From Candidatus Sumerlaeota bacterium (lineage in GTDB: Bacteria > CG03 > SLGR01), in NCBI GenBank assembly GCA_007136585.1, contig SLGR01000158.1:1-7255 (forward strand): DNA of 7,255 nucleotides, in the 5' to 3' direction. A program made the position numbers and the translations under genes. This document shows, piece after piece, positions 1 through 5,921 of the stretch (position 1 is its first letter; every line of letters starts with the position of its first letter). The notes under the pieces were generated by a model. That model was not told the origin of the DNA. It was given only the letters and a program-made list of their open reading frames with translations, and ran no database searches.

Positions 1-1098
1 AAAAAGATGGATGAGCTCATACCCCTGGCTGAAAAATACGGTATGCCGTTTATAGGGTTATGCACAGACGAACGGGGCGTTGCCTCCACTCACGAACGGA
101 AACTTGAGATCGCGGAGAAGATAATAACCTACGCCGGGAAGCATATAGACGAAAACAAGGTGATTATCGACCCCGTGGTACTGGCGGTTTCTTCGGATAC
201 CGCTTCTGCTTCTCTCACACTCAAGGCCCTGGGAAAGCTTGGACGGAGGAGCCTTCTGGGTATATCAAACGTTTCATCGGGTATGCCCCAGCGGGCTCTC
301 CTTAACCAGGTCTTTGCCTCCCTGGCCGTGAAAGAGGGGGTTTCTGCCCTGATAGTGAACCCGCTTGACGCCGATCTTGTATACGCGGTCTATGCCGCGG
401 CACTGCTTTCGGGAAGAGACCCGGGGGGGAGGCGGTACCTTGATTTCTTTTCTCCGGGAGAAGAGGATTTCAAGTTCACAGATCCCCTCTCGCAGGCTCT
501 TATTGACGGGGATGCCGAAGCAGGGGTTTCGGAAGCCGAAAAACGTATCGCTGAAAAACAGGATCCCCTTGAGATAATAAACACCGCTGTTCTCCCCGCG
601 CTGGAAAAGGCGGGAGAGCTTTATGAACGCAGAGTTTACTTTCTTCCCCAGCTGATAAGCACCGCCAGGTGCGCGGAGAAGGTCCTGGGAGTACTTGAAA
701 GCAATATACCTCCGGAAACCCGGACCCCGGAGAAGAAGGTTCTTATAGCTACCGTTGAGGGGGATATACACGATATAGGCAAGAACCTGGTCGCGCTGAT
801 GCTCCGGAACCACTCATGCCGGGTTCTGGATCTCGGGGTAGATGTCCCGGCCGGGAAAATAATAGAGGAGGCCCGGAGGTTCGGGGCGGATCTCATCGCT
901 CTCTCGGCGCTTATGACCAACACTGCTTCAAGGATGGCTGAAACAGCCGCGCTTATAAAAAGCGGAAACCTTGATATACCGCTCCTTATAGGCGGCGCGG
1001 CGGTAACCGAAAAGTTCGCCTCCGGGATAGGGGCCCGGTACTCGCAAGATGCGGTAAGCGCCGTGAAGACGGCGGGAGAGATATTTTCCCAAAAATGA
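1..1098 (+). CDS. metH: Cobalamin-dependent methionine synthase (MetH), C-terminal part; 5' end outside window
   Basis: This is the methyl-carrying half of 5-methyltetrahydrofolate--homocysteine methyltransferase, which moves a methyl group from methyl-THF to cobalamin and then to homocysteine in the cytoplasm. The frame is open from base 1, so the ATG at 7 is very probably internal. Numbering from that Met, residues 1-150 are the end of a pterin-binding barrel, with NVSSGMPQR followed by IVNPLD, as in MetH. Residues about 159-235 are the helical B12 cap (YFLPQL). Residues 243-363 are the B12-binding Rossmann domain, with D253-I-H255-D-I-G258 (His255 is the lower cobalt ligand), S300 and the G329-G-A loop. 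The protein stops right after this domain, so the C-terminal AdoMet reactivation domain of E. coli MetH is absent. A homocysteine-binding N-terminal domain is expected upstream but cannot be seen. A corrinoid methyltransferase with another acceptor remains possible. The stop overlaps the next start (ATGA). Confidence 0.9.
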   Translation, partial: KKMDELIPLAEKYGMPFIGLCTDERGVASTHERKLEIAEKIITYAGKHIDENKVIIDPVVLAVSSDTASASLTLKALGKLGRRSLLGISNVSSGMPQRALLNQVFASLAVKEGVSALIVNPLDADLVYAVYAAALLSGRDPGGRRYLDFFSPGEEDFKFTDPLSQALIDGDAEAGVSEAEKRIAEKQDPLEIINTAVLPALEKAGELYERRVYFLPQLISTARCAEKVLGVLESNIPPETRTPEKKVLIATVEGDIHDIGKNLVALMLRNHSCRVLDLGVDVPAGKIIEEARRFGADLIALSALMTNTASRMAETAALIKSGNLDIPLLIGGAAVTEKFASGIGARYSQDAVSAVKTAGEIFSQK

Positions 1099-1718
1099 AG
1101 GAGCGGCTGCTAATTTTTATCCTGATATGCTATGTGCGTATTGTAGGGTGGACCTCAAAATCCCGTTATATGGGACAGGAGCTTCTCCCTCCCCCCCCAT
1201 TCATATACGCTTTCTGGCATAACAGGCTGATTTTTATGTCATACCTGCACCGGGGGCGGGGCATAAAGTCGCTTGTTTCAACTTCCAGGGACGGTGATGT
1301 TGCCTCAAAAGTGGCCGCCTCAATGGGGTACAGGATGATAAGGGGAACCGCCTCCGATCCCCGGAGCGGCACCCGTTCCTTCAGGAGTATGATAAGAAAC
1401 CTCCGGAAAGGGGCGGTTGTAGCCTTAACCCCGGACGGGCCCCGGGGCCCCTCCCGCAGGGTAAAGCCCGGAACGGCTTTCATAGCGCGGAGTTCGGGGT
1501 GCCCGGTTATTCCGCTATCGTGTTCCGTGAAGAGAAAAAAAGTTCTGAAAACCTGGGACAGGTTCCAACTGCCTCTTCCTTTTAATCGGGTTATAGCCGT
1601 TTCGGGCTCCCCCGTTTACATAGGAAAAAAAGAAGATATCCCCTCGGCCTGCCTGAGGATCGGGAAGGCTATTGAATCGGTAACCCTTAAGTCCGACGCT
1701 CTGGTCCGGGATCTGTGA
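1095..1718 (+). CDS. DUF374 lysophospholipid acyltransferase-like protein (LpxJ-type lipid A acyltransferase candidate)
   Basis: A 207-residue protein of the LPLAT superfamily, DUF374 branch. The N-terminus (residues 5-19) is hydrophobic and likely sits in the inner membrane. The family signature is complete: FWHNRL at 40-45 with His42, STSRDG at 62-67 with Asp66 (the expected His/Asp catalytic pair), RGT at 83-85 and TPDGPRGP at 112-119. DUF374 proteins such as H. pylori LpxJ are known as late (secondary) lipid A acyltransferases, and the position directly before waaA supports that role here; the exact acyl donor and position are inference. The ATG overlaps the metH stop by four bases and the gene ends in a GTGA overlap with waaA, so translational coupling is likely. 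No strong Shine-Dalgarno precedes the ATG. An eight-C run lies near the start of the gene and encodes part of a Pro32-Pro35 stretch. The length is normal for the family. Confidence 0.88.
   Translation: MKERLLIFILICYVRIVGWTSKSRYMGQELLPPPPFIYAFWHNRLIFMSYLHRGRGIKSLVSTSRDGDVASKVAASMGYRMIRGTASDPRSGTRSFRSMIRNLRKGAVVALTPDGPRGPSRRVKPGTAFIARSSGCPVIPLSCSVKRKKVLKTWDRFQLPLPFNRVIAVSGSPVYIGKKEDIPSACLRIGKAIESVTLKSDALVRDL
1191..1198 (+). repeat. Homopolymeric C8 tract inside the acyltransferase gene
   Basis: Eight consecutive C residues, preceded by CCT, encode part of Pro32-Pro35 of the DUF374 protein just before its FWHNRL motif. A one-base slip would frameshift the enzyme before all catalytic motifs. It is reported as a simple repeat; any phase-variation role is speculation, because runs of 7-8 identical bases occur elsewhere in the window. 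Confidence 0.6.
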
Positions 1719-2956
1719 TATACTTTTACCAGTTTCTCTATACCGCTTTTCTTGCGGCAGCCCTGCCCGCAGCGGCGGCCGGGGCGGCTCTTTCCCCTGT
1801 TTTTTCCAGGGGTATAAACGAGAGACTGGGTATATACCCGCGCAGAAGAGTTAAGCGGCTGAGATCAATGAGCTCCCCTCTCTGGGTCCACGCCGCCTCG
1901 GTGGGGGAGGTCAGGCTTCTCGGCGGAATCCCGGGGTTTCCTTCCGGGGATACCCTTATAACCTGCACTTCCGCGGCGGGGCGCGATACCGCAAGGAAAC
2001 TTTACCCGTCGGCTGTAACTCTCCTTATGCCCCTTGATATTATCTTTCTTCACAGGCGTCTTATCGGGCTGGCCTCCCCCCGGCGTCTTCTCATAATGGA
2101 GACGGAGCTCTGGCCGGCGATGGTAAGAGCTGCCCGGTCTATCCCGGTTGTTATCTTAAACGGCAGGCTCTCAGACAGCAGAATGAGGGTATACAGGCTG
2201 CTTAAAAAGCCCCTCTCAGATCTTCTCTCAGGGGTAGTGGAAGTCTACGCAAGCAGCCCGGAACACGGCGCGAGGTTCCGTGAGATAGGTATAGGGGCCC
2301 GGGTCCGGGTCCTTGGGGCCAACCTGAAGTTCAATTATACCCCGCCCCGCCCTGATCCTGAAGATCCCAGGTACTCCGGCGCCGGGGCCCGGGTCGTGGT
2401 ATGCGGTTCCACCCACACCGGGGAGGAAGAAATACTTGCGGATGTATTTATCAGGCTCCGCCGGAGGTTCCCCCGCGCCGCGCTTATATTATCCCCCAGG
2501 CGCCTCTCGCGTGTTGAGGAGGTTCTGGAGATGCTTCAAAAGAAAGGCCTTTCCGCTGAGCGCTGGAGCCTGAAAACAGATCCCGTGAAACCCTCCTCTG
2601 CCGTGGTCATTGATACCCTGGGAGAGCTGCCCGCGGTCTACTCGCTGGCCGAGGCCGCCTTCATAGGAGGTTCGCTTATCCCGCACGGAGGGCATAATAT
2701 GATAGAGGCGGCAGCCTCGGGCGTGCCGATCATTTCCGGGAAACATATTCAGAATTTTCGTCGGAGCGCCGGTTTTTTCATTGAGCGGGACGGCATGCGG
2801 CTGGTATCCGGACCCAAAGAGCTGTATAATGAGCTTAACGATATCTTTTCTGATCCCCGCCGGGGCGCGGAAGCCGGGGCGCGGAACCTGGAGGTTTTCC
2901 GGGAGAAGAAAGAGATACTTATAAGGACCATAAAGGAGGCGACGGCGCCGGTATGA
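1715..2956 (+). CDS. waaA: 3-deoxy-D-manno-octulosonic acid (Kdo) transferase WaaA/KdtA
   Basis: A GT30 enzyme that transfers Kdo from CMP-Kdo to the lipid A precursor at the inner face of the cytoplasmic membrane. Residues 1-30 form a hydrophobic membrane anchor. The segment NERLG (35-39) carries the conserved Glu36 that matches the proposed catalytic base of the family. It is followed by WVHAASVGE (57-65), ETELWP (129-134), and the C-terminal donor-site motif GGS-x3-HGGHN (318-328) with the downstream Glu331. At 413 residues the length is typical. The start is a GTG whose last two bases belong to the TGA of the preceding gene (GTGA); no in-frame ATG precedes the conserved region apart from Met52, which would remove the anchor and Glu36. 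The gene ends in an ATGA overlap with the channel gene. Whether it adds one, two or more Kdo residues cannot be told from sequence. Confidence 0.95.
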   Translation: MIYFYQFLYTAFLAAALPAAAAGAALSPVFSRGINERLGIYPRRRVKRLRSMSSPLWVHAASVGEVRLLGGIPGFPSGDTLITCTSAAGRDTARKLYPSAVTLLMPLDIIFLHRRLIGLASPRRLLIMETELWPAMVRAARSIPVVILNGRLSDSRMRVYRLLKKPLSDLLSGVVEVYASSPEHGARFREIGIGARVRVLGANLKFNYTPPRPDPEDPRYSGAGARVVVCGSTHTGEEEILADVFIRLRRRFPRAALILSPRRLSRVEEVLEMLQKKGLSAERWSLKTDPVKPSSAVVIDTLGELPAVYSLAEAAFIGGSLIPHGGHNMIEAAASGVPIISGKHIQNFRRSAGFFIERDGMRLVSGPKELYNELNDIFSDPRRGAEAGARNLEVFREKKEILIRTIKEATAPV

Positions 2957-3957
2957 TATTTAAAAGGGTTTTAATAGTTATTCTTATGCTTACGGCTGTG
3001 CTATTAGCAGGCGCTGCCGGTTATATAATCCTGGAGAACTGGGATTTCATAGATGCGGTATATATGAGTGTTATAACACTCTCTACCGTAGGGTACAAGG
3101 AAGTCGCGGAACTCTCAACGGCGGGGAAGGCTTTTACCATAGCCCTTATAGGGGGCGGGGTAATAGCCGTTACCCTTGCGATCGGAATGTTTACGAAGAT
3201 AATACTTGAGGGGGAACTGGGAGAATACCTCAGGAGGAGACAGATGGAGAAAAGAATAGAGTCGCTTGACGAACATATAATAGTATGCGGACTGGGTGAG
3301 CTTGGCGAGGAGGTAGTGCGAAACCTGGCCGAGGACGGCGAGGATTTTGTCGTGATTGAAAACTCTGAAGAAGCCATAGGAAAGGCGGAGAAATTCGTGG
3401 GGGATCACCCCAGTATCAGGGGTGATGCCAGGGAGACCGAGGTTCTTGAGAGCGCGGGGATATCAAAGGCCAGGGCCCTCATAACCTGCCTGGGCTCGGA
3501 TAGTCAGAACCTTTTCGTGGTTATAACCGCCAGGGAACTCAACCCCTCCCTGACCATAGTCACCGAAGCCATTGACCATAACGTCCGGGAGAAACTCCGC
3601 CGGGCGGGAGCAGATCATATAATAGCGCCTACCCAGATAGGGGGCTTAAGGATGTCCAGGGTGGCGACCAAACCTGCCGTAGTATCTTTCCTTGATGTCG
3701 TTACGGGCGGCCCCGGAGGCCGGGAGTTGTATATGGAGTCCGTCCGGGTTATGGAAAACTCCGAGGTGGCCTCCAGAACCCTTGCCGAGGCCAGGATACC
3801 CAGTAAGACGGGACTCATAGTTCTCTCTATAAGGAAAAAACAGATCGGACAGTTCATTTACAACCCCTCCTCCCAGACGGTTCTTGAACCCGGGGATGAG
3901 CTGATAGTGATGGGGGAGGACGAGAGCCTTCGTAAACTCAGGAAATACATATCCTGA
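2953..3957 (+). CDS. Two-TM potassium channel subunit with RCK (TrkA-N/TrkA-C) domain
   Basis: A 334-residue inner-membrane K+ channel subunit of the MthK/GsuK general type. Residues 4-27 are TM1, 33-44 the pore helix, 45-48 the filter TVGY, and about 58-84 TM2. A basic linker (RRRQMEKR, 94-101) leads into a Rossmann RCK domain with G113-L-G115-E-L-G118 and an acidic residue (Glu136) at the end of the second strand, which favours NAD(H)-type dinucleotide binding. The C-terminal TrkA-C subdomain ends with LEPGDELIVMG. Two oddities: the last Gly of the canonical TVGYG filter is Lys49, and an internal Met98 with a strong Shine-Dalgarno lies at the TM2/RCK boundary. The start ATG overlaps the waaA stop; AAAGGAGG ends 13 bases upstream, a rather long spacing. 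The place between waaA and heptosyltransferases is unusual. K+ selectivity is inferred from the filter; the ligand is unknown. Confidence 0.92.
   Translation: MIFKRVLIVILMLTAVLLAGAAGYIILENWDFIDAVYMSVITLSTVGYKEVAELSTAGKAFTIALIGGGVIAVTLAIGMFTKIILEGELGEYLRRRQMEKRIESLDEHIIVCGLGELGEEVVRNLAEDGEDFVVIENSEEAIGKAEKFVGDHPSIRGDARETEVLESAGISKARALITCLGSDSQNLFVVITARELNPSLTIVTEAIDHNVREKLRRAGADHIIAPTQIGGLRMSRVATKPAVVSFLDVVTGGPGGRELYMESVRVMENSEVASRTLAEARIPSKTGLIVLSIRKKQIGQFIYNPSSQTVLEPGDELIVMGEDESLRKLRKYIS
3232..3246 (+). promoter_or_regulatory. Internal Shine-Dalgarno and ATG within the channel gene
   Basis: AGGAGG at 3232-3237 is followed six bases later by an in-frame ATG at 3244 (Met98). It is the best-spaced ribosome binding site in the operon and better than the one at the annotated start of the same gene. 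Initiation here would give a soluble RCK protein of about 237 residues, starting roughly ten residues before the first Rossmann strand. In MthK an internal Met at the equivalent place is known to yield separate RCK subunits. The caveat is that AGG-AGG-AGA also simply encodes three Arg, and AGG is a common Arg codon here. Confidence 0.5.
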
Positions 3958-3968
3958 AGAACCGGAAA

Positions 3969-4931
3969 ATGAGAGTTATACTGATAAGATATTCCTCACT
4001 TGGCGACGTGGTCCTGGTAACTTCAGTTGCAAGAAGCATAAAAACGGCCTACCCCGAAGCCGAGGTTGATATACTTACAAAAGAGGAGTATTTCCCTGTA
4101 TTTTCTCATAACCCGGATATAGGAAGGGTTCTCAGCCGCCCCCCGTTCAGGGAGAGGTACGATTATATGGCCGATCTCCACTCAAGTATCAGGTCCGCTC
4201 TTTCCCGGAGACTTATCCGGGCCGGGCGGAAAATGGTATATAACAAGGCCGCGACTGCAAGGCGGGTCTTTCTTCACTCGGGTATGATGCAGGGAACCCT
4301 GGAGAAAACCGTTCCGGAGAGATATATTGAGCCTTTTATTCAGGCGGGTTTGAAAGTAACCCTCTCAAAGCCCCGGATAGAGGTTTCTCCCCGGGAGGAG
4401 GAAGAGGCCTCGCGCCTTGCCTGTCCCGGCCCGTACCTTGCACTTGTGCCGGGAGCCAAGTGGATGACAAAAGAGTGGTTCCAGGAAAAGTACGTTCAGC
4501 TTATTATAAAAGCCTCCCGGGAGCTTGGGCTTAATACGGTGATTCTGGGAACGGAAGAGGAGAAGAAGCTTTCGGATTCCATAGTTGCGGGCACGGGAAC
4601 CTTCAGGAGCCACGTTATAAACCTTGCCGGAAAAACGGATATACGCTTATTTGCCGCGCTGATTAAAGGGGCCGCAGCCGCGGTTACACCTGATTCGGCG
4701 GCTCTTCACATAGGGTGGGGATTATCTGTCCCTGTTGTGGCCTTATTCGGACCCACGGTAAAAGAGTTCGGGTTTCAGCCGGATGACGAAAAGGTAGCGA
4801 TACTTGAGAAGGACCTTGAATGCCGCCCCTGCAGTCTGCACGGTTCGGCAAAATGCCGGTACACCGACAGGGCCTGTATGCAGAGGATAGAGGTTCATGA
4901 GGTGATAGATGCCCTCCGGGGATTCCTGTAA
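3969..4931 (+). CDS. Glycosyltransferase family 9, LPS heptosyltransferase-like (first copy)
   Basis: A 320-residue cytoplasmic GT-B enzyme that should transfer heptose or a related sugar from an ADP-sugar to the Kdo-lipid A core. The N-terminal acceptor-side domain shows YSSLGD with the catalytic-position Asp13, then DLHSSIRS and a Lys/Arg-rich K-x4-RR stretch typical of GT9. The nucleotide-sugar domain shows PGAKWMTKEW (161-170), DSAALH (242-247; the usual DSG-x2-H has Ala at the Gly position) and FGPT (260-263). Near the C-terminus Cys285, Cys288, Cys296 and Cys303 form a C-x2-C-x7-C-x6-C cluster. The ATG lies 11 bases after the channel stop with only a weak ribosome binding site, which suggests coupling. 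It follows waaA in pathway order, fitting heptosyltransferase I or II, but I cannot assign which, nor exclude another sugar donor. Confidence 0.9.
   Translation: MRVILIRYSSLGDVVLVTSVARSIKTAYPEAEVDILTKEEYFPVFSHNPDIGRVLSRPPFRERYDYMADLHSSIRSALSRRLIRAGRKMVYNKAATARRVFLHSGMMQGTLEKTVPERYIEPFIQAGLKVTLSKPRIEVSPREEEEASRLACPGPYLALVPGAKWMTKEWFQEKYVQLIIKASRELGLNTVILGTEEEKKLSDSIVAGTGTFRSHVINLAGKTDIRLFAALIKGAAAAVTPDSAALHIGWGLSVPVVALFGPTVKEFGFQPDDEKVAILEKDLECRPCSLHGSAKCRYTDRACMQRIEVHEVIDALRGFL
4899..4905 (+). promoter_or_regulatory. Shine-Dalgarno for the second GT9 gene
   Basis: GAGGTGA, a seven-base match to the anti-Shine-Dalgarno, lies inside the end of the first GT9 gene; its GAGG core ends six bases before the ATG at 4909. 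It decides the start: no other ATG, GTG or TTG occurs in this frame before the conserved YLGD motif. Confidence 0.7.
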
Positions 4932-5895
4932 CTCTCTAATAATACAGACAGCCTACCTGGGCGACGCGGTTCTTACCCTTCCCCTGGTCTCGGCGCTTAA
5001 ATCCGCCGGTCACCGGGTAAGTATTCTCTGCCGCCCCGAGTTCTCCGGGATATTTGAGGACTGCCCCGATGCGGACAGGGTCCTGGTCTACAATAAAAAG
5101 AGAACCCGGAACCCGGGGGAAAGAAGCCTGATCAGACTTGTCTTAACCCTTAAGAAGGAGAAATTCACTCACGTTTTTCTCCCCCAGAGGTCCTTCAGGA
5201 GCGGCCTTGCGGCGTTTCTTGCCCGTATCCCGGTGAGATCCGGGTTTACCAGGGGCGGGGGCCGGTTTTTTATTAACCGTAAAACCGTATATGACTGGGG
5301 GACCCACGAGGTTCTGCGGATTCTATCGCTGGCCGAGGCTGCGGGGATAGAGTCCGGAGCTCCCCGTTTCAGCCTTCGTCCCCGCCCTGAACTAGTACGG
5401 AAGTACCGCGGTATTTTCGGAAATGCTGAACACCTGGTTGGGTTTGCTCCGGGTAGCAACTGGCCTACCAAGAGGTGGCCGGCGGAGAGGTTTTCGGAGA
5501 CGGCCGGGCGGATTCCGGAGGGTGTAAGAGCGGTTTTCCTCGGAAAGGAGCCCGCGGAAGGTGTTCCTCCCGGCGCCGTTGACCTTACCGGGAAAACCTC
5601 TGTAAGGGAACTTACGGCAGCTGTCAGCCTCCTTGACCTGCTTGTCTCAAACGATTCCGGGATAATTCACGTGGCCGCGGCCCTAGGGGTGAGGGTCTGC
5701 GCTGTATTCGGCCCTACGGTTCCGGGGATGGGGTTCTCTCCATACGGGGACGGGCATATCCTTATTGAAAATAGAGGATTAGAGTGCCGTCCGTGCGGTC
5801 TGCACGGCCCCCGCCGGTGCCCCGAAAAACATTTCAGGTGTATGAAGGATATTCCCGCCGAAAGAGTTCTTGAGAAAATACTGAAACTATTGTAG
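4909..5895 (+). CDS. Glycosyltransferase family 9, LPS heptosyltransferase II-like (second copy)
   Basis: A 328-residue GT-B glycosyltransferase, homologous to but clearly diverged from the gene before it. It shows YLGDAVLTLP with Asp19 in the catalytic position, a SFRSGLAA segment typical of WaaF-type enzymes, PGSNWPTKRW (181-190), the canonical DSGIIH (249-254) and FGPT (267-270). The C-terminal Cys293, Cys296, Cys304 and Cys311 repeat the exact C-x2-C-x7-C-x6-C spacing of its neighbour. It would add the second heptose (WaaF-like) or another core sugar using an ADP-activated donor. The start at 4909 overlaps the previous gene by 23 bases and gives an eight- to nine-residue extension (MPSGDSCNS) ahead of the usual first strand; it is supported by GAGGTGA upstream. 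WaaF assignment is a resemblance only, since GT9 subfamilies are hard to separate by eye. Confidence 0.9.
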   Translation: MPSGDSCNSLIIQTAYLGDAVLTLPLVSALKSAGHRVSILCRPEFSGIFEDCPDADRVLVYNKKRTRNPGERSLIRLVLTLKKEKFTHVFLPQRSFRSGLAAFLARIPVRSGFTRGGGRFFINRKTVYDWGTHEVLRILSLAEAAGIESGAPRFSLRPRPELVRKYRGIFGNAEHLVGFAPGSNWPTKRWPAERFSETAGRIPEGVRAVFLGKEPAEGVPPGAVDLTGKTSVRELTAAVSLLDLLVSNDSGIIHVAAALGVRVCAVFGPTVPGMGFSPYGDGHILIENRGLECRPCGLHGPRRCPEKHFRCMKDIPAERVLEKILKLL

Positions 5896-5921
5896 AGTTA
5901 TCCCGGAGAACCAACTCAATT

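Noticed and set aside
7-9. ATG at 7 as the true start of the first gene
   Set aside because: The protein would begin in the middle of the pterin-binding barrel and the frame is open to base 1, so this is an internal Met of a gene that starts upstream.
274-813. 179-residue reverse-strand open frame within metH
   Set aside because: It lies antisense to well-conserved pterin/B12-domain coding sequence, has no recognisable motif, and the opposite strand explains the region fully.
3021-3408. Two overlapping reverse-strand frames opposite the channel gene
   Set aside because: They are low-complexity (Ser/Pro-rich) antisense shadows of a clearly coding channel domain, with no independent support.
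5895-5917. Short inverted repeat GAGTT...AACTC in the gap before the WaaL-like gene, enclosing GGAG
   Set aside because: Only five base pairs around a 13-base loop, with no U-tract and no extension; too weak to call a terminator or a translational switch.
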